Below, piece after piece: positions 48,397 through 58,904 of a DNA stretch of 64,000 bases. Every line of letters starts with the position of its first letter. Within the stretch, counting starts at the first letter, position 1. The stretch lies in contig JADJPL010000003.1 in assembly GCA_016713275.1 (NCBI GenBank), positions 248,001-312,000 of the forward strand. Direction: 5' to 3'. Below the pieces are notes generated by a model. It made no database searches. It worked only from the letters and a program-made list of their open reading frames with translations, and was not told the DNA's origin. The DNA is from Haliscomenobacter sp. (GTDB taxonomy: Bacteria > Bacteroidota > Bacteroidia > Chitinophagales > Saprospiraceae). A program made the translations under genes and the position numbers.

Positions 48397-49137
48397 CTAT
48401 TTTTTTATCAAAAATGCTTTTTCCTGCAAAAAAGTAGCAAAATCCTTCAAGGAAGGGAGTAACGCGTCCGGTTTAAAAGGGCTCAAGGCTTCCGGATCGT
48501 GGGTTCCATTGGCCAAAGCTACAGAAAAAGCGCATCCAGCAGCTTGTCCCGCCTGAATGTCCGAAGGAGTGTCTCCAACGGCGATTACCCTTGAAGCGTC
48601 TTTAATGCCGAGGACTTCCATCGATTTGAAAATCATGTCCGGGTGCGGCCTGCCGTGGGCGACCTGGTCGCTGGAAACGGAGAACTGGATGAGGGAGCCG
48701 GCCGATCCCACATAGCGTTCGTCGAGGCCATTCAGCCACCCGAGTTTATTCAGGATGATATCGGCCACTTTGCGATAGAAGCCCGTGGTGAGGGCGATTT
48801 GGACCCCATGCTCCCTTAGAAATGCAAAGGTTTCCAGAGCCCCTTCGGTGGGCTCCACCGGTTGGGTGAGGTAATGGGTTTCGAGAATATCGCGGAAAAC
48901 CTGGAACCCATGGTCGACGTGTTCTGCCCAGGCTTCGTCGCGCTGGCCGATCTGACGTTCCCAGAAGGTTTCAAAGACAAAGCGCTTAGACCATCCCTGG
49001 ACCGACCGGATTTCTTCTTCCGTCATGTGGAGGCCGGTAATTTGGGCTGCTTCTCTGAAGCAGGATTCAACTTCGTGGTGATCCTGGACCGTGGTGCCGG
49101 CCATGTCAAAAGCGACCAATTCGATAGGGAGGTGCAT
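48397..49137 (-). CDS. HAD superfamily hydrolase, phosphonatase-like
   Basis: 246 residues from ATG at 49137 (MHLPIELVAFDMAGTTVQDH). The nucleophile Asp in AFDMAGTTV, Thr in ALTTGFYRKV, basic residue region GRPHPDMIFKSME and acidic GDTPSDIQAGQAAGC are the four HAD motifs. Motif 1 (DMAGT) and the GWSKRFVFE cap segment resemble phosphonoacetaldehyde hydrolase-like proteins, so the substrate may be a phosphonate-derived aldehyde or sugar phosphate. It is divergent from an AraC-type regulator, which may control it. Confidence 0.85.
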   Translation of the reverse strand: MHLPIELVAFDMAGTTVQDHHEVESCFREAAQITGLHMTEEEIRSVQGWSKRFVFETFWERQIGQRDEAWAEHVDHGFQVFRDILETHYLTQPVEPTEGALETFAFLREHGVQIALTTGFYRKVADIILNKLGWLNGLDERYVGSAGSLIQFSVSSDQVAHGRPHPDMIFKSMEVLGIKDASRVIAVGDTPSDIQAGQAAGCAFSVALANGTHDPEALSPFKPDALLPSLKDFATFLQEKAFLIKK

Positions 49138-49286
49138 AACGAGGGATTGCGTGTGGTGAAAAATGTCGGCGCAAATATAAACCGCAGGCCGGGTATGTGC
49201 ATTCTCTTTTTGCGTTGTTAGCATAAAATTAACCCGCCCGCAAGCGATTTCTGCCCGAAGGCGGGGCTCATTCACTGGTACCCGGT

Positions 49287-50150
49287 ATGAAAGCATCGTT
49301 TGAGCAGATCGACCCCGAGTTTGGGAGCTCCTTTTCTTTAAAGCGGTTTACGCAGGAGTTGGAAGCAGCGGCTCCGTTCTGGCATTTTCATCCGGAATAC
49401 GAGATCGTTTACATTTCCCATGGGCGCGGCAAACGCCATATTGCGAACCACATTTCGTATTTCGAAGATGGGGATTTGATCTTCCTCGGCCCCAACCTGC
49501 CCCATTTAAGTTTCACGGAAGAGCTGTCGGAGAGCCATACGGAGATTGTCGTTCAGATGCGGGCTGATTTTCTGGGCAGGGATTTCTGGGACGTTCCCGA
49601 AGTTGCGGGCATCCGGCAATTGTTCGAGCGGGCAAGGACCGGGATCTCGTTTTACGGCGATACGAAACGCTGGGTCGGAGAGCGCCTTAATGACATGGTC
49701 GGACTGGATGGGCTGGACCGCCTTCTGGCGTTGCTGGAGGTGATGAAAGGACTGGCAGCGACTACGGAGTATTATCCTTTAAATGTGGATGGGTTTTCCC
49801 TTCCGGTGGATGCGTTGAACTATGAACGCATTCAGCAGGTATACAACTACGTCAATGCCGGGTTTCAACGAGAAATCACGCTGGCGGAAGCGGCCGAAAA
49901 AGCGAATATGACGGTTCCGGCTTTTTGCCGGTTTTTTAAGCGGCTGACCGGCAAGACGTTTACCCAGTTTGTCAATGAAGTCCGGATCTCCCATGCCTCG
50001 CGGTTGTTGTCGACCGGAACGCAGAGTATCGTGGGGATCAGCTTTGAAAGCGGGTTCAATAACTTATCGCATTTCAATAAGCAATTTAAAGCCTTGACCG
50101 GGGTTTCTCCGAGCGCGTTTCGGGCGCAAATCAAAAAAGTGGTCGAATAG
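49287..50150 (+). CDS. AraC family transcriptional regulator
   Basis: 287 residues. An N-terminal cupin-like sensor (FWHFHPEYEIVYISHGRGKR; FEDGDLIFLGPNLPH) precedes the double helix-turn-helix (ITLAEAAEKANMTVPAFCRF; TQSIVGISFESGFNNLSHFN), with the family ending FKALTGVSPSAFRAQ. It probably senses a small carbohydrate or metabolite. The nearest candidate target is the divergent HAD hydrolase, with 149 bases between start codons. Confidence 0.92.
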   Translation: MKASFEQIDPEFGSSFSLKRFTQELEAAAPFWHFHPEYEIVYISHGRGKRHIANHISYFEDGDLIFLGPNLPHLSFTEELSESHTEIVVQMRADFLGRDFWDVPEVAGIRQLFERARTGISFYGDTKRWVGERLNDMVGLDGLDRLLALLEVMKGLAATTEYYPLNVDGFSLPVDALNYERIQQVYNYVNAGFQREITLAEAAEKANMTVPAFCRFFKRLTGKTFTQFVNEVRISHASRLLSTGTQSIVGISFESGFNNLSHFNKQFKALTGVSPSAFRAQIKKVVE

Positions 50151-50208
50151 CCTTTTGCCGCCGAATTAAAAAAGAACCCTTACCTTAATGCGGCTAAACG
50201 AACAAATC

Positions 50209-50625
50209 ATGAAACGCATTTGGCTGATATTCCTCCTGGGCTGGTGTTCCGGCTGCGCCGGGCGGCAGGAAAAAGCCCATTTGTGCCAGGAGTGGAAGTA
50301 CGATTTGGCGGCAACCCGCCAGGAAATGGCGATCCGGGAAGCCGGTTTTGCCGAAACGAGCTACATGGAAAGCATTATGGCCGGATTGCAGTTTGCCCGA
50401 ATCCGTTTTTTTGATAACGGCCAATTGGAGTTTCACCTGGATAGCCTCCGGCAGGAAGGGAAATGGCGTTTCCGCAGAGCAGGAAAAGAACTGACGCTTC
50501 GGATTACCGATAAGGAACAAACGCACCAGATCGTCCGGATCGGTCCGGATACGCTGGTTCTTCAGCCTTTGGCCGAGGAGGGCCTGCCTTTCCCCCGGGT
50601 TTTGGTCCGGGATACCCTTCAATAG
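50209..50625 (+). CDS. Small lipoprotein of unknown function
   Basis: 138 residues from ATG 50209 (MKRIWLIFLLGWCSGCAGRQ); an in-frame ATG 21 bases upstream is less likely. The lipobox is CSGC. The rest is a lipocalin-like beta pattern (LQFARIRFFDNGQLEFHLDS; GKWRFRRAGKELTLRITD) seen in many Bacteroidota proteins that compare expressed and displayed values along an eight-strand barrel. Function unknown. Confidence 0.7.
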   Translation: MKRIWLIFLLGWCSGCAGRQEKAHLCQEWKYDLAATRQEMAIREAGFAETSYMESIMAGLQFARIRFFDNGQLEFHLDSLRQEGKWRFRRAGKELTLRITDKEQTHQIVRIGPDTLVLQPLAEEGLPFPRVLVRDTLQ

Positions 50626-50682
50626 ACACAAATACATTGTCAACTTAGAAACAAAATGGGAAAGACTGTCTTCGCTCTTGTT

Positions 50683-50712
50683 CCCCCTCTTTTGGAGGGG
50701 GTTAGGGGGAGG
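50683..50712. repeat. G/C-rich palindromic repeat (REP-like)
   Basis: CCCCCTCTTTTGGAGGGGG followed by TTAGGGGGAGG forms alternative hairpins. The preceding GAAAGACTGTCTTCGC (50660-50675) resembles the left end of the inverted-repeat family and may be a degraded fragment of it. Confidence 0.5.
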
Positions 50713-50855
50713 CCTCAACGCTGTTTGGCATATAATCACCTTTTGACAACGTGCCCAATTCTTAATCATTTCATAATTAACGTTTTACTTCCAGTTTACA
50801 TTAAAGCGGGAGTTTTGTCCCCAAGGTAAACCCAATATACCAGTCGGGACAAATC

Positions 50856-51749
50856 ATGAAAAGAGAACTGGACATTGTCATCATTTCAGATGTTCATTTA
50901 GGAACGTACGGCTGCCACGCCAAGGAGTTGTTGAATTATCTGGGAAGCATCAAAGTAGGAACGCTTATTCTGAACGGAGACTTCATCGATATCTGGCAGT
51001 TCCGCAAACGCTATTTCCCCAGGGAGCACATGCAGGTCATTCAACGGATTCTCAAAATGGCCTCCAAGGGGACGAAAGTCTATTACATCACCGGCAACCA
51101 CGACGATGCGCTCCGGCGCTATACGGAATTTGCTTCCGGGAACATCCACCTGCGGGATAAACTGGTGCTTCAGCTGAAGGGCCGCTCGTACTGGGTTTTC
51201 CATGGGGACATTTTTGATATGTTCATTAAATATTCGCCCTGGATCTCCAAGTTGGGGGGTAAGAGTTACGACTACCTGATTCTGGTCAACCGCTGGATCA
51301 ACCATATCCGGACGTCCCTGGGCATGTCGCGCTTGTCGATCGCGCAAAAGGTCAAGCAAAGCGTGAAGGAAGCGGTGAAATTCGTAAGCGATTTCGAAGA
51401 TACCGCGATTCGTCTGGCCGGAGAGCAAGGCTACGATTATGTGGTGTGCGGCCATATTCACCGGCCTCAGATGCGCACCGTGGAGACCAAAGACAAGAAA
51501 GTGACGTACCTCAACTCGGGAGATTGGGTAGAGAACCTCACGGCCCTCGAATACAAATGGGGGCGCTGGTCCATTTACGAATACGACGAAGCGGACTATG
51601 AATACGTAAATCCCAAACTCCGGGTACCGGAACTCCAACACGAAGACGACGACGAGACCGATCTTAGCCTCCTTACGGATACCCGCGATATGTTCAGCCA
51701 TATTGTTCAACGGCGCACCGACAGCGAAGAGCCTCTATCCCATCCTTAA
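50856..51749 (+). CDS. UDP-2,3-diacylglucosamine diphosphatase family (LpxH-like) phosphoesterase
   Basis: 297 residues. Metallophosphoesterase motifs in order: IISDVHLGTYG, LNGDFIDIWQF, TGNHDDALRRY, HGDIFDMF and CGHIHRPQM. The WQF after GDFIDI and the downstream helical insert (SKLGGKSYDYLILVNRWINH) fit the LpxH/LpxH2 family, which hydrolyses UDP-2,3-diacylglucosamine to lipid X in lipid A synthesis. An acidic C-terminal tail (HEDDDETDLSLL) is unusual. Lipid A and KDO (kdsA) functions are thus both present in the window. Confidence 0.87.
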   Translation: MKRELDIVIISDVHLGTYGCHAKELLNYLGSIKVGTLILNGDFIDIWQFRKRYFPREHMQVIQRILKMASKGTKVYYITGNHDDALRRYTEFASGNIHLRDKLVLQLKGRSYWVFHGDIFDMFIKYSPWISKLGGKSYDYLILVNRWINHIRTSLGMSRLSIAQKVKQSVKEAVKFVSDFEDTAIRLAGEQGYDYVVCGHIHRPQMRTVETKDKKVTYLNSGDWVENLTALEYKWGRWSIYEYDEADYEYVNPKLRVPELQHEDDDETDLSLLTDTRDMFSHIVQRRTDSEEPLSHP

Positions 51750-51795
51750 AACCATCCTTTATCCATTTTCCTTCAATAACCTTAATTTTGTGAGC

Positions 51796-51828
51796 AAGCC
51801 GGGGCTACCTAAGTTCCGGCTTCTTTTT
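51796..51828 (+). terminator. Terminator after the LpxH-like gene
   Basis: AAGCCGG ... CCGGCTT stem (loop of 13, partly paired) followed by TCTTTTTAA, in the short gap between convergent genes. Confidence 0.7.
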
Positions 51829-54271
51829 AACCGGATAGCTGACCGGCCCTTTTTTCGCTCAAAATACTGGCGCGAAATCCAAGCAAGGTTCCCAGTTCGG
51901 CCAAAGCGACGGCCAGAGCGCTGTCTCCGTCCTTTTTTCCAAACGGACCGTCCTGAAGCAGGGAGAAGAATAGGTTCTGGCTTTTCCAGAAGTTGATGGC
52001 AATCGCCATATCGTCCAGAATGTGCAACACCTGGTTGAGGTTGAGCAGGCGTTCCAGGCGGTCTTCCGGATCTTTTTCGATGCGTTGGATTTCCGAGTAG
52101 ATGCGTTCGCTGGCGGTCAGCTGCAAACTAGCCGCGTTGGCCAGGGTGACTCCCCATTTTTTGAATTCGCTGGCCAGGCGTTTCAGCTCCCGGATATTGA
52201 GGCTGCCGTTGGAGAAAAACCGCACCATGTCCTGGTTGAGGATATGCTGGGCGGCGTTCTGGAACGCTTCCGGCAGCGGGAGGCTATTGAGCTGGATAAT
52301 CGTCATGAGTTGGTAGCTGTCTTCGTAGATCTCCCGGTAGGCGGTGTCGATCAGCCGCGAGCTTTTCGCGCCTATATGGCGGAAAATTTTCCGTTTTTCA
52401 TCCCGGAATAACTCCCGGAAGGAGAAGCGGTCTTCCCCGAAATGGGTTTCCATATGTTCGATGACTCTTCCCAGGTCGCTTTTTTTGAAGTCCTCGATCA
52501 GGTCGGCGGCCATTTCGTCAAAGGCGCTCCGGGTCATATTGACCGAAATCTGCCCCAGGAAGTTGAGCTGCCCCAGGTAGAGCACGGCAAAACTGAACAA
52601 CTTCTCGGATTGGGTCACCCTGGAGGTCACGCGGGTACGGCCGATAGCCAGGCGCTGAATCCCGGCTTCATAGCGGTGGAACACTTCGCTCTCGGCGAAG
52701 TAATTGAAGATCGCCAGCTTCTCGGGGTATTCCTCAAACAGGGAAGATGCAGCGTAGTGCATGCCGACCCGCACCAAATCGGCGCGCGCGCTCATGACGT
52801 TTTGCCGGGAACTTACCGAACCATCGGCGTAGACGTTACTGGGTATTTGTTCCAGGCGCTGAAGGAACAGATTATGAAGCCGGATACCGGCTACTTGCTC
52901 GGCGTAATGGATCGCCCGGTTGGCGTATTGCAGGATCTGATCGGTTTCCATCCCGGAGATTTCGTCAAAAAACCATCCGCAACTGGTAAACATCAGCATG
53001 GCGTTGCGCTGCATCTCCAGGAGGCGGAGAATCGACACCTGCTCGTCTTCCTTGAGCTTCTGGCGGGCGTGCCTGGCCCAAAACGCTTCGATGGTTTCTT
53101 CTGAACGGTAGAGCAGCACCTCTATATAATCGTTTCGGGCCGCCCAGGGGTCTTTCAGCAACCGCTGGGTTTGGCGCTCGTAAAGGGGAATGAGCTGGTC
53201 GCGTAGCCAGTTGAGCAATTCCCGCAGCGGTTTCCGCCACTCCTGGGTCCATCCGGGCCGCCCTCCCGAGTTGCATCCGCAGTTGGCTCTCCAGCGTTCG
53301 ACGCCATGTACGCAGCTCCAGGAACTATTGTCGTGCACCTGAGCTTCCCAGTCTGGCGGAAACAGGTTCAGGTACTGGCTGTAATTGGTGAGCGCTACTC
53401 CGGGCAGGTCTTCCAGATGCTGAAGGCAAGCGGCAAGCGCCATTTCCCCGAAGCGGTGATGGTGGCCGTAACTCTCCCCATCGGTAGCGATGTGCGCCAG
53501 CTGGGGCGATGCGCTCTCGTCGAATGCGCCCATCAACGCGGAAGCAAACCGGGCGCCATCGTTGAGCAGGCCGCTAAACGCGACGCCCTGGGAAATATCC
53601 CCATGGTAAAAAAACAGCGCAATGGATTTTCCGGAGGGAAGCAGGCAGCGATAGGGCCTTCGGGTATCTACGGTCTCGGCAGAGACGTATTGCCAGTTAT
53701 CCTCTCCCGGCGCTTTGACCGCCTTCGCCTGCCTGGGCGCCAGCACGGTAAATTGAATACCCTCTGCGGCCAGCACTTCCAGCGTTTCGGTATCGACGGC
53801 GGTTTCGGCCAGCCACATGCCTTCCGGCTTCCGGCCAAACCGGCGCTCAAAATCCCGGATGCCCCAAATAACCTGGGTTTCCTTATCCCGGTAGTTGGCC
53901 AAAGGCATAATCAGGTGGTTGTACACCTGGGCCATGGCCGAGCCATGCCCCCCAAACCGCTCCATGCTTTTGCGGTCGGCTTCCTGGATTGCCCGGTAAG
54001 AAGCCGGGTCGGCATGTTCCAGCCAGGAAAGCAGCGTAGGGCCAAAGTTAAAGCTGATCCGCTCGTAATTGTTGATGATATCTACAATCTGCTCCCCTTC
54101 GCCCAAGATGCGCGCCGCCGTGTTGGGGGCATAGCATTCGAAGTTGATGCGGTCGTTCCAGTCGTGAAAAGGCGCTGCGGAATCCTGGGTTTCGATCACC
54201 TCCAGCCAGGCGTTCTCTCTGGGGGGTTGATAAAAATGCCCATGCACGCAAATATATCGGGTTGGTTTCAT
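51827..54271 (-). CDS. GH57-type glycoside hydrolase with DUF3536
   Basis: 814 residues, intact. The N-terminus RYICVHGHFYQPPRENAWLE is the GH57 HxHxxQP motif; WLAETAVDTETLEVLAAEGI and HIATDGESYGHHHRFGEMAL hold the predicted catalytic Glu and Asp regions. The second half (HDNSSWSCVHGVERWRANCG onwards) is DUF3536. GH57 enzymes include alpha-amylases, 4-alpha-glucanotransferases and branching enzymes, so a role in cytoplasmic glycogen or maltodextrin metabolism is likely; no signal peptide is seen. The exact reaction is unproven for DUF3536 proteins. Confidence 0.88.
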   Translation of the reverse strand: MKPTRYICVHGHFYQPPRENAWLEVIETQDSAAPFHDWNDRINFECYAPNTAARILGEGEQIVDIINNYERISFNFGPTLLSWLEHADPASYRAIQEADRKSMERFGGHGSAMAQVYNHLIMPLANYRDKETQVIWGIRDFERRFGRKPEGMWLAETAVDTETLEVLAAEGIQFTVLAPRQAKAVKAPGEDNWQYVSAETVDTRRPYRCLLPSGKSIALFFYHGDISQGVAFSGLLNDGARFASALMGAFDESASPQLAHIATDGESYGHHHRFGEMALAACLQHLEDLPGVALTNYSQYLNLFPPDWEAQVHDNSSWSCVHGVERWRANCGCNSGGRPGWTQEWRKPLRELLNWLRDQLIPLYERQTQRLLKDPWAARNDYIEVLLYRSEETIEAFWARHARQKLKEDEQVSILRLLEMQRNAMLMFTSCGWFFDEISGMETDQILQYANRAIHYAEQVAGIRLHNLFLQRLEQIPSNVYADGSVSSRQNVMSARADLVRVGMHYAASSLFEEYPEKLAIFNYFAESEVFHRYEAGIQRLAIGRTRVTSRVTQSEKLFSFAVLYLGQLNFLGQISVNMTRSAFDEMAADLIEDFKKSDLGRVIEHMETHFGEDRFSFRELFRDEKRKIFRHIGAKSSRLIDTAYREIYEDSYQLMTIIQLNSLPLPEAFQNAAQHILNQDMVRFFSNGSLNIRELKRLASEFKKWGVTLANAASLQLTASERIYSEIQRIEKDPEDRLERLLNLNQVLHILDDMAIAINFWKSQNLFFSLLQDGPFGKKDGDSALAVALAELGTLLGFRASILSEKRAGQLSG

Positions 54272-54395
54272 GACAACAGATCCTGGTGACTTAATACGGG
54301 GTTGAAAATAAGCAACCCCCCCGCTTCTTTCTATTCGGCGACGTTAAATTTCTCCACATTCTTTCCCCCTGAAGCGCTCCGTCCGGCCGCAAATT

Positions 54396-54428
54396 CTTGC
54401 ACCGCTTCCGGATTCCTTCCTATATTTG
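54396..54428 (+). promoter_or_regulatory. Promoter of the PIG-L/symporter operon
   Basis: CTTG with TTG at 54397-54399, a 21-base spacer and TATATTTG at 54421-54428, a perfect Bacteroidota -7. It lies 39 bases before ATG 54468. Confidence 0.6.
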
Positions 54429-54467
54429 CTTTCATTCCCCTGAAATCATTCCAAATCGCCAAATTAA

Positions 54468-56994
54468 ATGATGATGATGCGTTTCCGTAAGGTATGGTTT
54501 ATTGTAGCCGTTTTCTTTTGCGCTCCTTTCCTGCTTCTGGCCCAAACTCCTAAACGGTGGACTTCCGCAGAGATCCATGAAGCAATCAAAAAACTGAACT
54601 TCCTGGGCTCGGCCTTATACGTTGCTGCGCACCCGGACGACGAAAACACCCGCCTGATTTCCTACCTGGCCAATGAAGTCAAAGCCAATACCGCCTACCT
54701 TTCCCTTACCCGCGGCGATGGCGGCCAAAACCTCATCGGACCAGAAATCGAAGAACTGCTGGGTCTGATCCGAACCCAGGAACTCCTCGCTGCCCGCCGG
54801 ATTGATGGGGGGAACCAGCTCTTTTCCCGCGCCAACGACTTCGGGTTCTCCAAAAACCCCGACGAAACTTTCCGCATCTGGAACAAAGACGCGGTATTGT
54901 CGGACGTGGTTTGGGCCATCCGGACATGGCAGCCGGATATTGTCATCAATCGCTTTGATCACCGCACCCCGGGCCGCACGCACGGGCACCATACGGCTTC
55001 GGCCGTCCTTACCCTCGAAGCCTACGAGCTGGCCATCAACCCCAAAGCCTATCCGGACCAACTGGCGCACGCCCCGGTTTGGCAGCCGAAACGGGTGTTT
55101 TTCAACACGTCTTCGTTCTTCTACGGAAGCAGAGAGGCTTTTGAAAAAGCAGATAAGTCCAATCTGGCGCAGGTTGACGCCGGAGTGTATTATCCCGCCC
55201 TGGGCAAATCGAATACCGAGATCGCTGCCGAAAGCCGCAGCATGCACAAATGCCAGGGGTTTGGCTCCTCCGGAGTTCGGGGGTCCGAGCCGGAGTACCT
55301 CGAGTTGCTGAAAGGGGAAATGCCCAAAGAAAAATCCAACCTGTTTGAAGGAATTAATACCACCTGGAGCCGGGTACCCGGAGGCGCCCCCATCGGCGCT
55401 CTGCTCGCCAAGGTGGAGGCGGGATTCAGCCCCAATCATCCGGAAGCCAGCGTGCCCCAGCTGATGCAGGCTTTCCGGTCGATCGAACAGCTTCCGGACG
55501 GCTACTGGAAACGCGTGAAGCTGGCGGAAATCCGGAACGTCATTCAGGCTTGCCTCGGTTTATTCCACGAAGCGCTGGCCATAGAGCCCAGCGCGACCCC
55601 CGGCGAACCGGTGACGTTGCGCGTAGAGGTCATCCAACGCCTCGGTGCGCCCATCGTTCTGGAAAACGTGGGATTCACTTCGCTGAGCGCCGACACGGCC
55701 TTCGCCCTGACCCTGAAAGTCAACCAGCGCGTCAACTGGAGCGCCCGCGCCGCGCTGCCCAACGACATGCCCATGAGCGATCCTTATTGGTTGCGGGAAC
55801 ATCATCCGGTGGGACTGTACACTGTTGGCGATCAGGCGTTGCGGGGGCTGCCCGAAACGCCCCGGCAGTTTAAAGCGCTATTCCGGTATTCCATCGCCGG
55901 AATCCCAATAACGTTTGAAAGCAACGTCGTATACAAGGATACCGACCCCGTGAAAGGAGAGGTCTATCAGCCGTTTGAGATCACCCCGCCGGTCTACGCC
56001 CGGCTCGACCGCAAGGTCTATATTTTTGCCAGCGCCACTTCGCAAAAGGTACAGGTGTCCGTCAAGGCCGGAAAGCAGGCTGTTTCGGTAACCTGCGCCT
56101 GGACGCTCCCAAGGGCTGGAAGGTGGAACCGCTCCAAATTCCGTTTCAGATCAAGCGAAAAGGGGAGGAGGTCCAACTGTCGTTTACGGTGACCCCTTCC
56201 GCCGGGCCCAGCGACGGCATGCTTACTCCGTATGCTGCCGTAGAAGGCAAGGAATACCATCAGGCGCTGGTTCAGGTTAAATACGACCACATCCCGGTCC
56301 AGACCGTGTTCGCCGACGCACACAGCCGGGCGGTGCGCCTCGATTTGCGCAAAGAGGGAACCAAGGTAGGGTATGTCGCCGGCGCCGGCGACGATGTTCC
56401 CGACAACCTGCGCGCCATCGGATACGAAGTCACCATGCTTCGGGGCAACGAGCTGAATGCCGATAACCTTCGGCAGTTCGATGCCGTCGTGACCGGCGTC
56501 CGCGCGTACAATACGAACGACGACCTCCAGTTCCGGCAAAGCCAGTTGCTGGAGTACGTTAAAAATGGGGGCACGCTCCTCATTCAGTACAATACCAACT
56601 CCGAACTCCGCGTGCCCGTAGCGGAAATGGGACCCTATCCGTTCCGGATCTCCCGCGACCGCGTGACGGAAGAGGACGCTGAGATGCGATTGCTTCAGCC
56701 CGGGCATCCGGCGTTGAATTTTCCCAATAAAATCACGTCTGCTGATTTCGAAGGCTGGGTACAGGAGCGCGGACTCTATTTCCCGGATCAATGGGACAAG
56801 AATTACGAAGCCCTGCTTTCCTGCAACGACCAGGAGAAACGCCCAAAGACGGAGCCTTGCTGGTGGCGAAATACGGGGAAGGGCATTTCGTCTATACCGG
56901 ATTGTCCTTTTTCCGGGAGTTGCCTTCGGGAGTCCCCGGCGCTTTTCGCCTTTTTGCCAACCTGATTTCCATTGGTAAAGCGCCCAAACCCTGA
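54468..56994 (+). CDS. Secreted PIG-L family deacetylase, large C-terminal extension (two frameshifts)
   Basis: About 840 residues. It starts with four Met in a row; any could be used. A signal peptide (KVWFIVAVFFCAPFLLLAQ) leads to the PIG-L/LmbE domain: VAAHPDDENTRLISYLA (metal-binding HPDDE) and RTHGHHTASA. The C-terminal half is beta-rich with a GATase-like segment (AIGYEVTMLRGNELNADNLR; YVKNGGTLLIQYNTN). One C is missing at 56092-56093 (restored VTLRLDAPKGWKVE) and one at 56830-56831 (restored NDPGETPKDGAL). PIG-L enzymes remove N-acetyl groups from sugars; as a periplasmic protein ahead of a symporter it probably trims an N-acetylated glycan (inference). Confidence 0.87.
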
Positions 56995-56997
56995 TCG

Positions 56998-57138
56998 ATG
57001 ACGACGAACAACGACATGACTACGGCAGGGGAAGGCCCTCCCGTACTCGGTACCTGGAATAAGGTATCCCTTTTTCTGTTGGTTTTCCAGGCGATGCTGC
57101 TCCTGGGATTTTATTGGTTTATGCGGTCGTTTTCCTGA
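56998..57138 (+). CDS. Single-TM microprotein (46 aa) between PIG-L and the symporter
   Basis: ATG 56998 begins three bases after the PIG-L stop and reads MTTNNDMTTAGEGPPVLGTW, then NKVSLFLLVFQAMLLLGFYW, FMRSFS, stop. A polar N-terminus is followed by one hydrophobic helix. The tight spacing on both sides (3 bases upstream, 28 downstream) argues for a real, translationally coupled gene. It may be an accessory subunit of the sodium:solute symporter, as small TM subunits are known for some SSS-type carriers (inference). Confidence 0.65.
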   Translation: MTTNNDMTTAGEGPPVLGTWNKVSLFLLVFQAMLLLGFYWFMRSFS

Positions 57139-57166
57139 GGGTAGGGCCGCAAAAAGAGAATCGCTC

Positions 57167-58897
57167 ATGGAGGCACTGGACTGGACGGTTATGCTGGCCA
57201 CCTTGCTGGGTATTGCCGGATATGGAATTTGGAAAACGCGGCACGTGAACAGCGCCCAGAGTTATATGCTGGGCGACCGAGACCTCAAGTGGTGGTCGAT
57301 CGGTTTGTCCATTATGGCGACCCAGGCCAGCGCGATCACCTTTTTGTCCACCCCCGGGCAAGCTTACGAAGACGGGATGGGGTTTGTACAGTTCTATTTT
57401 GGACTTCCCCTGGCGATGATCCTCCTGAGCGTTTTCGTCATCCCGAATTATTACCGGCTCAACGTGTATACGGCGTATGAGTTTCTGGAAACCCGGTTTG
57501 GCTTGCCCTACCCGGGTACTCACGGCTTCGTTGTTTTTGATGCAACGGGGGTTTGCCGCCGGGCTGACCATCCTGGCGCCTTCAATCGTGCTTTCTCAAA
57601 TCATGGGCTGGCCCTTGAACTGGACGATCTTCCTGATGGGGATTGTCGTGATCATCTATACGGTTTCCGGCGGGACGAAAGCGGTGAGTGTGACGCAAAC
57701 CCAGCAGATGGTGGTCATTTTGCTGGGCTTGGTCCTCGCTTCCGTTTTGATCATCCTCAACCTGCCCAGGGAGTTCACCTTCGGCGAAACCCTGACGGTA
57801 GCCGGTAAAATGGGCAAGCTCAACGTGCTGGATTTCAAATTTGACCTTTCCAACCGGTACAATTTCTGGTCCGGGATGCTGGGGGGACGTTTCTGTTTTT
57901 ATCGTATTTCGGTACCGACCAATCCCAGGTGTCCCGCTACCTTTCCGGGAAATCCCTGACGGAGAGCAGGCTGGGACTGATGTTCAACGGGTTGCTGAAG
58001 ATTCCGATGCAATTCGTCATTCTGTTTGTAGGGGCTTTGGTGTTTGTGTTTTACCAGTTTAACCCGGCGCCCGCCCACTTCAACCGGGCGAATGTGGAGC
58101 AGATACAGCAAAGCAGCTACGCCCCGGCGTATGCGGGCCTGGAAACGCAGCTTCAGCAGGTGCAATCGCAGCGCCAGGAAGCCATCCGGGAGATGATTGC
58201 CGCCGAGCGCAGCGGAGACGTTCAGGCCTCTGGCGCCGCCCAGACCCGGGTGCTTGCCTTGCAGGGGGAAGACAAACAGCTACGGGCAGATATCCGGGAA
58301 TTGATTGCAAGGAACGACAAGGAGGCGAACACCAAAGATACCGACTATGTATTCATTACGTATGTGCTGAACTTCATGCCGATCGGGGTGGTGGGGCTGC
58401 TCCTGGCGATGATCTTTTCCGCTGCCTGGTCGTCGACGTCGTCTGAACTCAATGCCTTGTCCACCACCACGGTAGTCGATATTTACCGACGACTTTTCGT
58501 GAAGGAAGCTTCCGACCGCCATTACCTCCGCATGTCCAAATGGTTTACCGTCCTATGGGGCGGGGTGGCGCTGACGTTTGCGGTCGTCGCCCAGCAGTTT
58601 GAAAACCTGATCCAGGCAGTCAACATTATCGGATCGCTGTTTTATGGCGTGATCCTGGGCGTTTTCCTGACCGCTTTTTTCCTGAAGCGGGTAGGGGGGA
58701 GGGCCGCGTTTATCGGCGCACTGATCGCCGAGGCCTGCGTCATCGCTATTTTTGTGATGGGCGAAAACCAATTCGGGTTCATCTTCCTGGGCAAGCTGGT
58801 GGTGGTCAAAATCGCTTACCTATGGCTCAACCTTATTGGTTGTGTCTTGGTGATGGGAACTTCGCTGGTTGTACAGCGGATAGGGAAAAAACGTTAA
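57167..58897 (+). CDS. Sodium:solute symporter (SSS family), two frameshifts
   Basis: About 577 residues. It starts MEALDWTVMLATLLGIAGYG; conserved YMLGDRDLKWWSIGLSIMAT and STPGQAYEDGMG lie in the first helices; FGTDQSQVSRYLSG is the SSS hallmark after correction, and AAWSSTSSELNALSTTTVVD lies in a late helix. A 100-residue hydrophilic insert (YAGLETQLQQVQSQRQEAIR...) interrupts the carrier. One extra C lies at 57506-57508 (corrected LPTRVLTASLFLMQRG) and one G is missing at 57881-57886. It imports a sugar or sugar-like solute with sodium; substrate probably the product of the upstream PIG-L enzyme or a uronate. Confidence 0.88.
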
Positions 58898-58904
58898 CAA
58901 AAAC

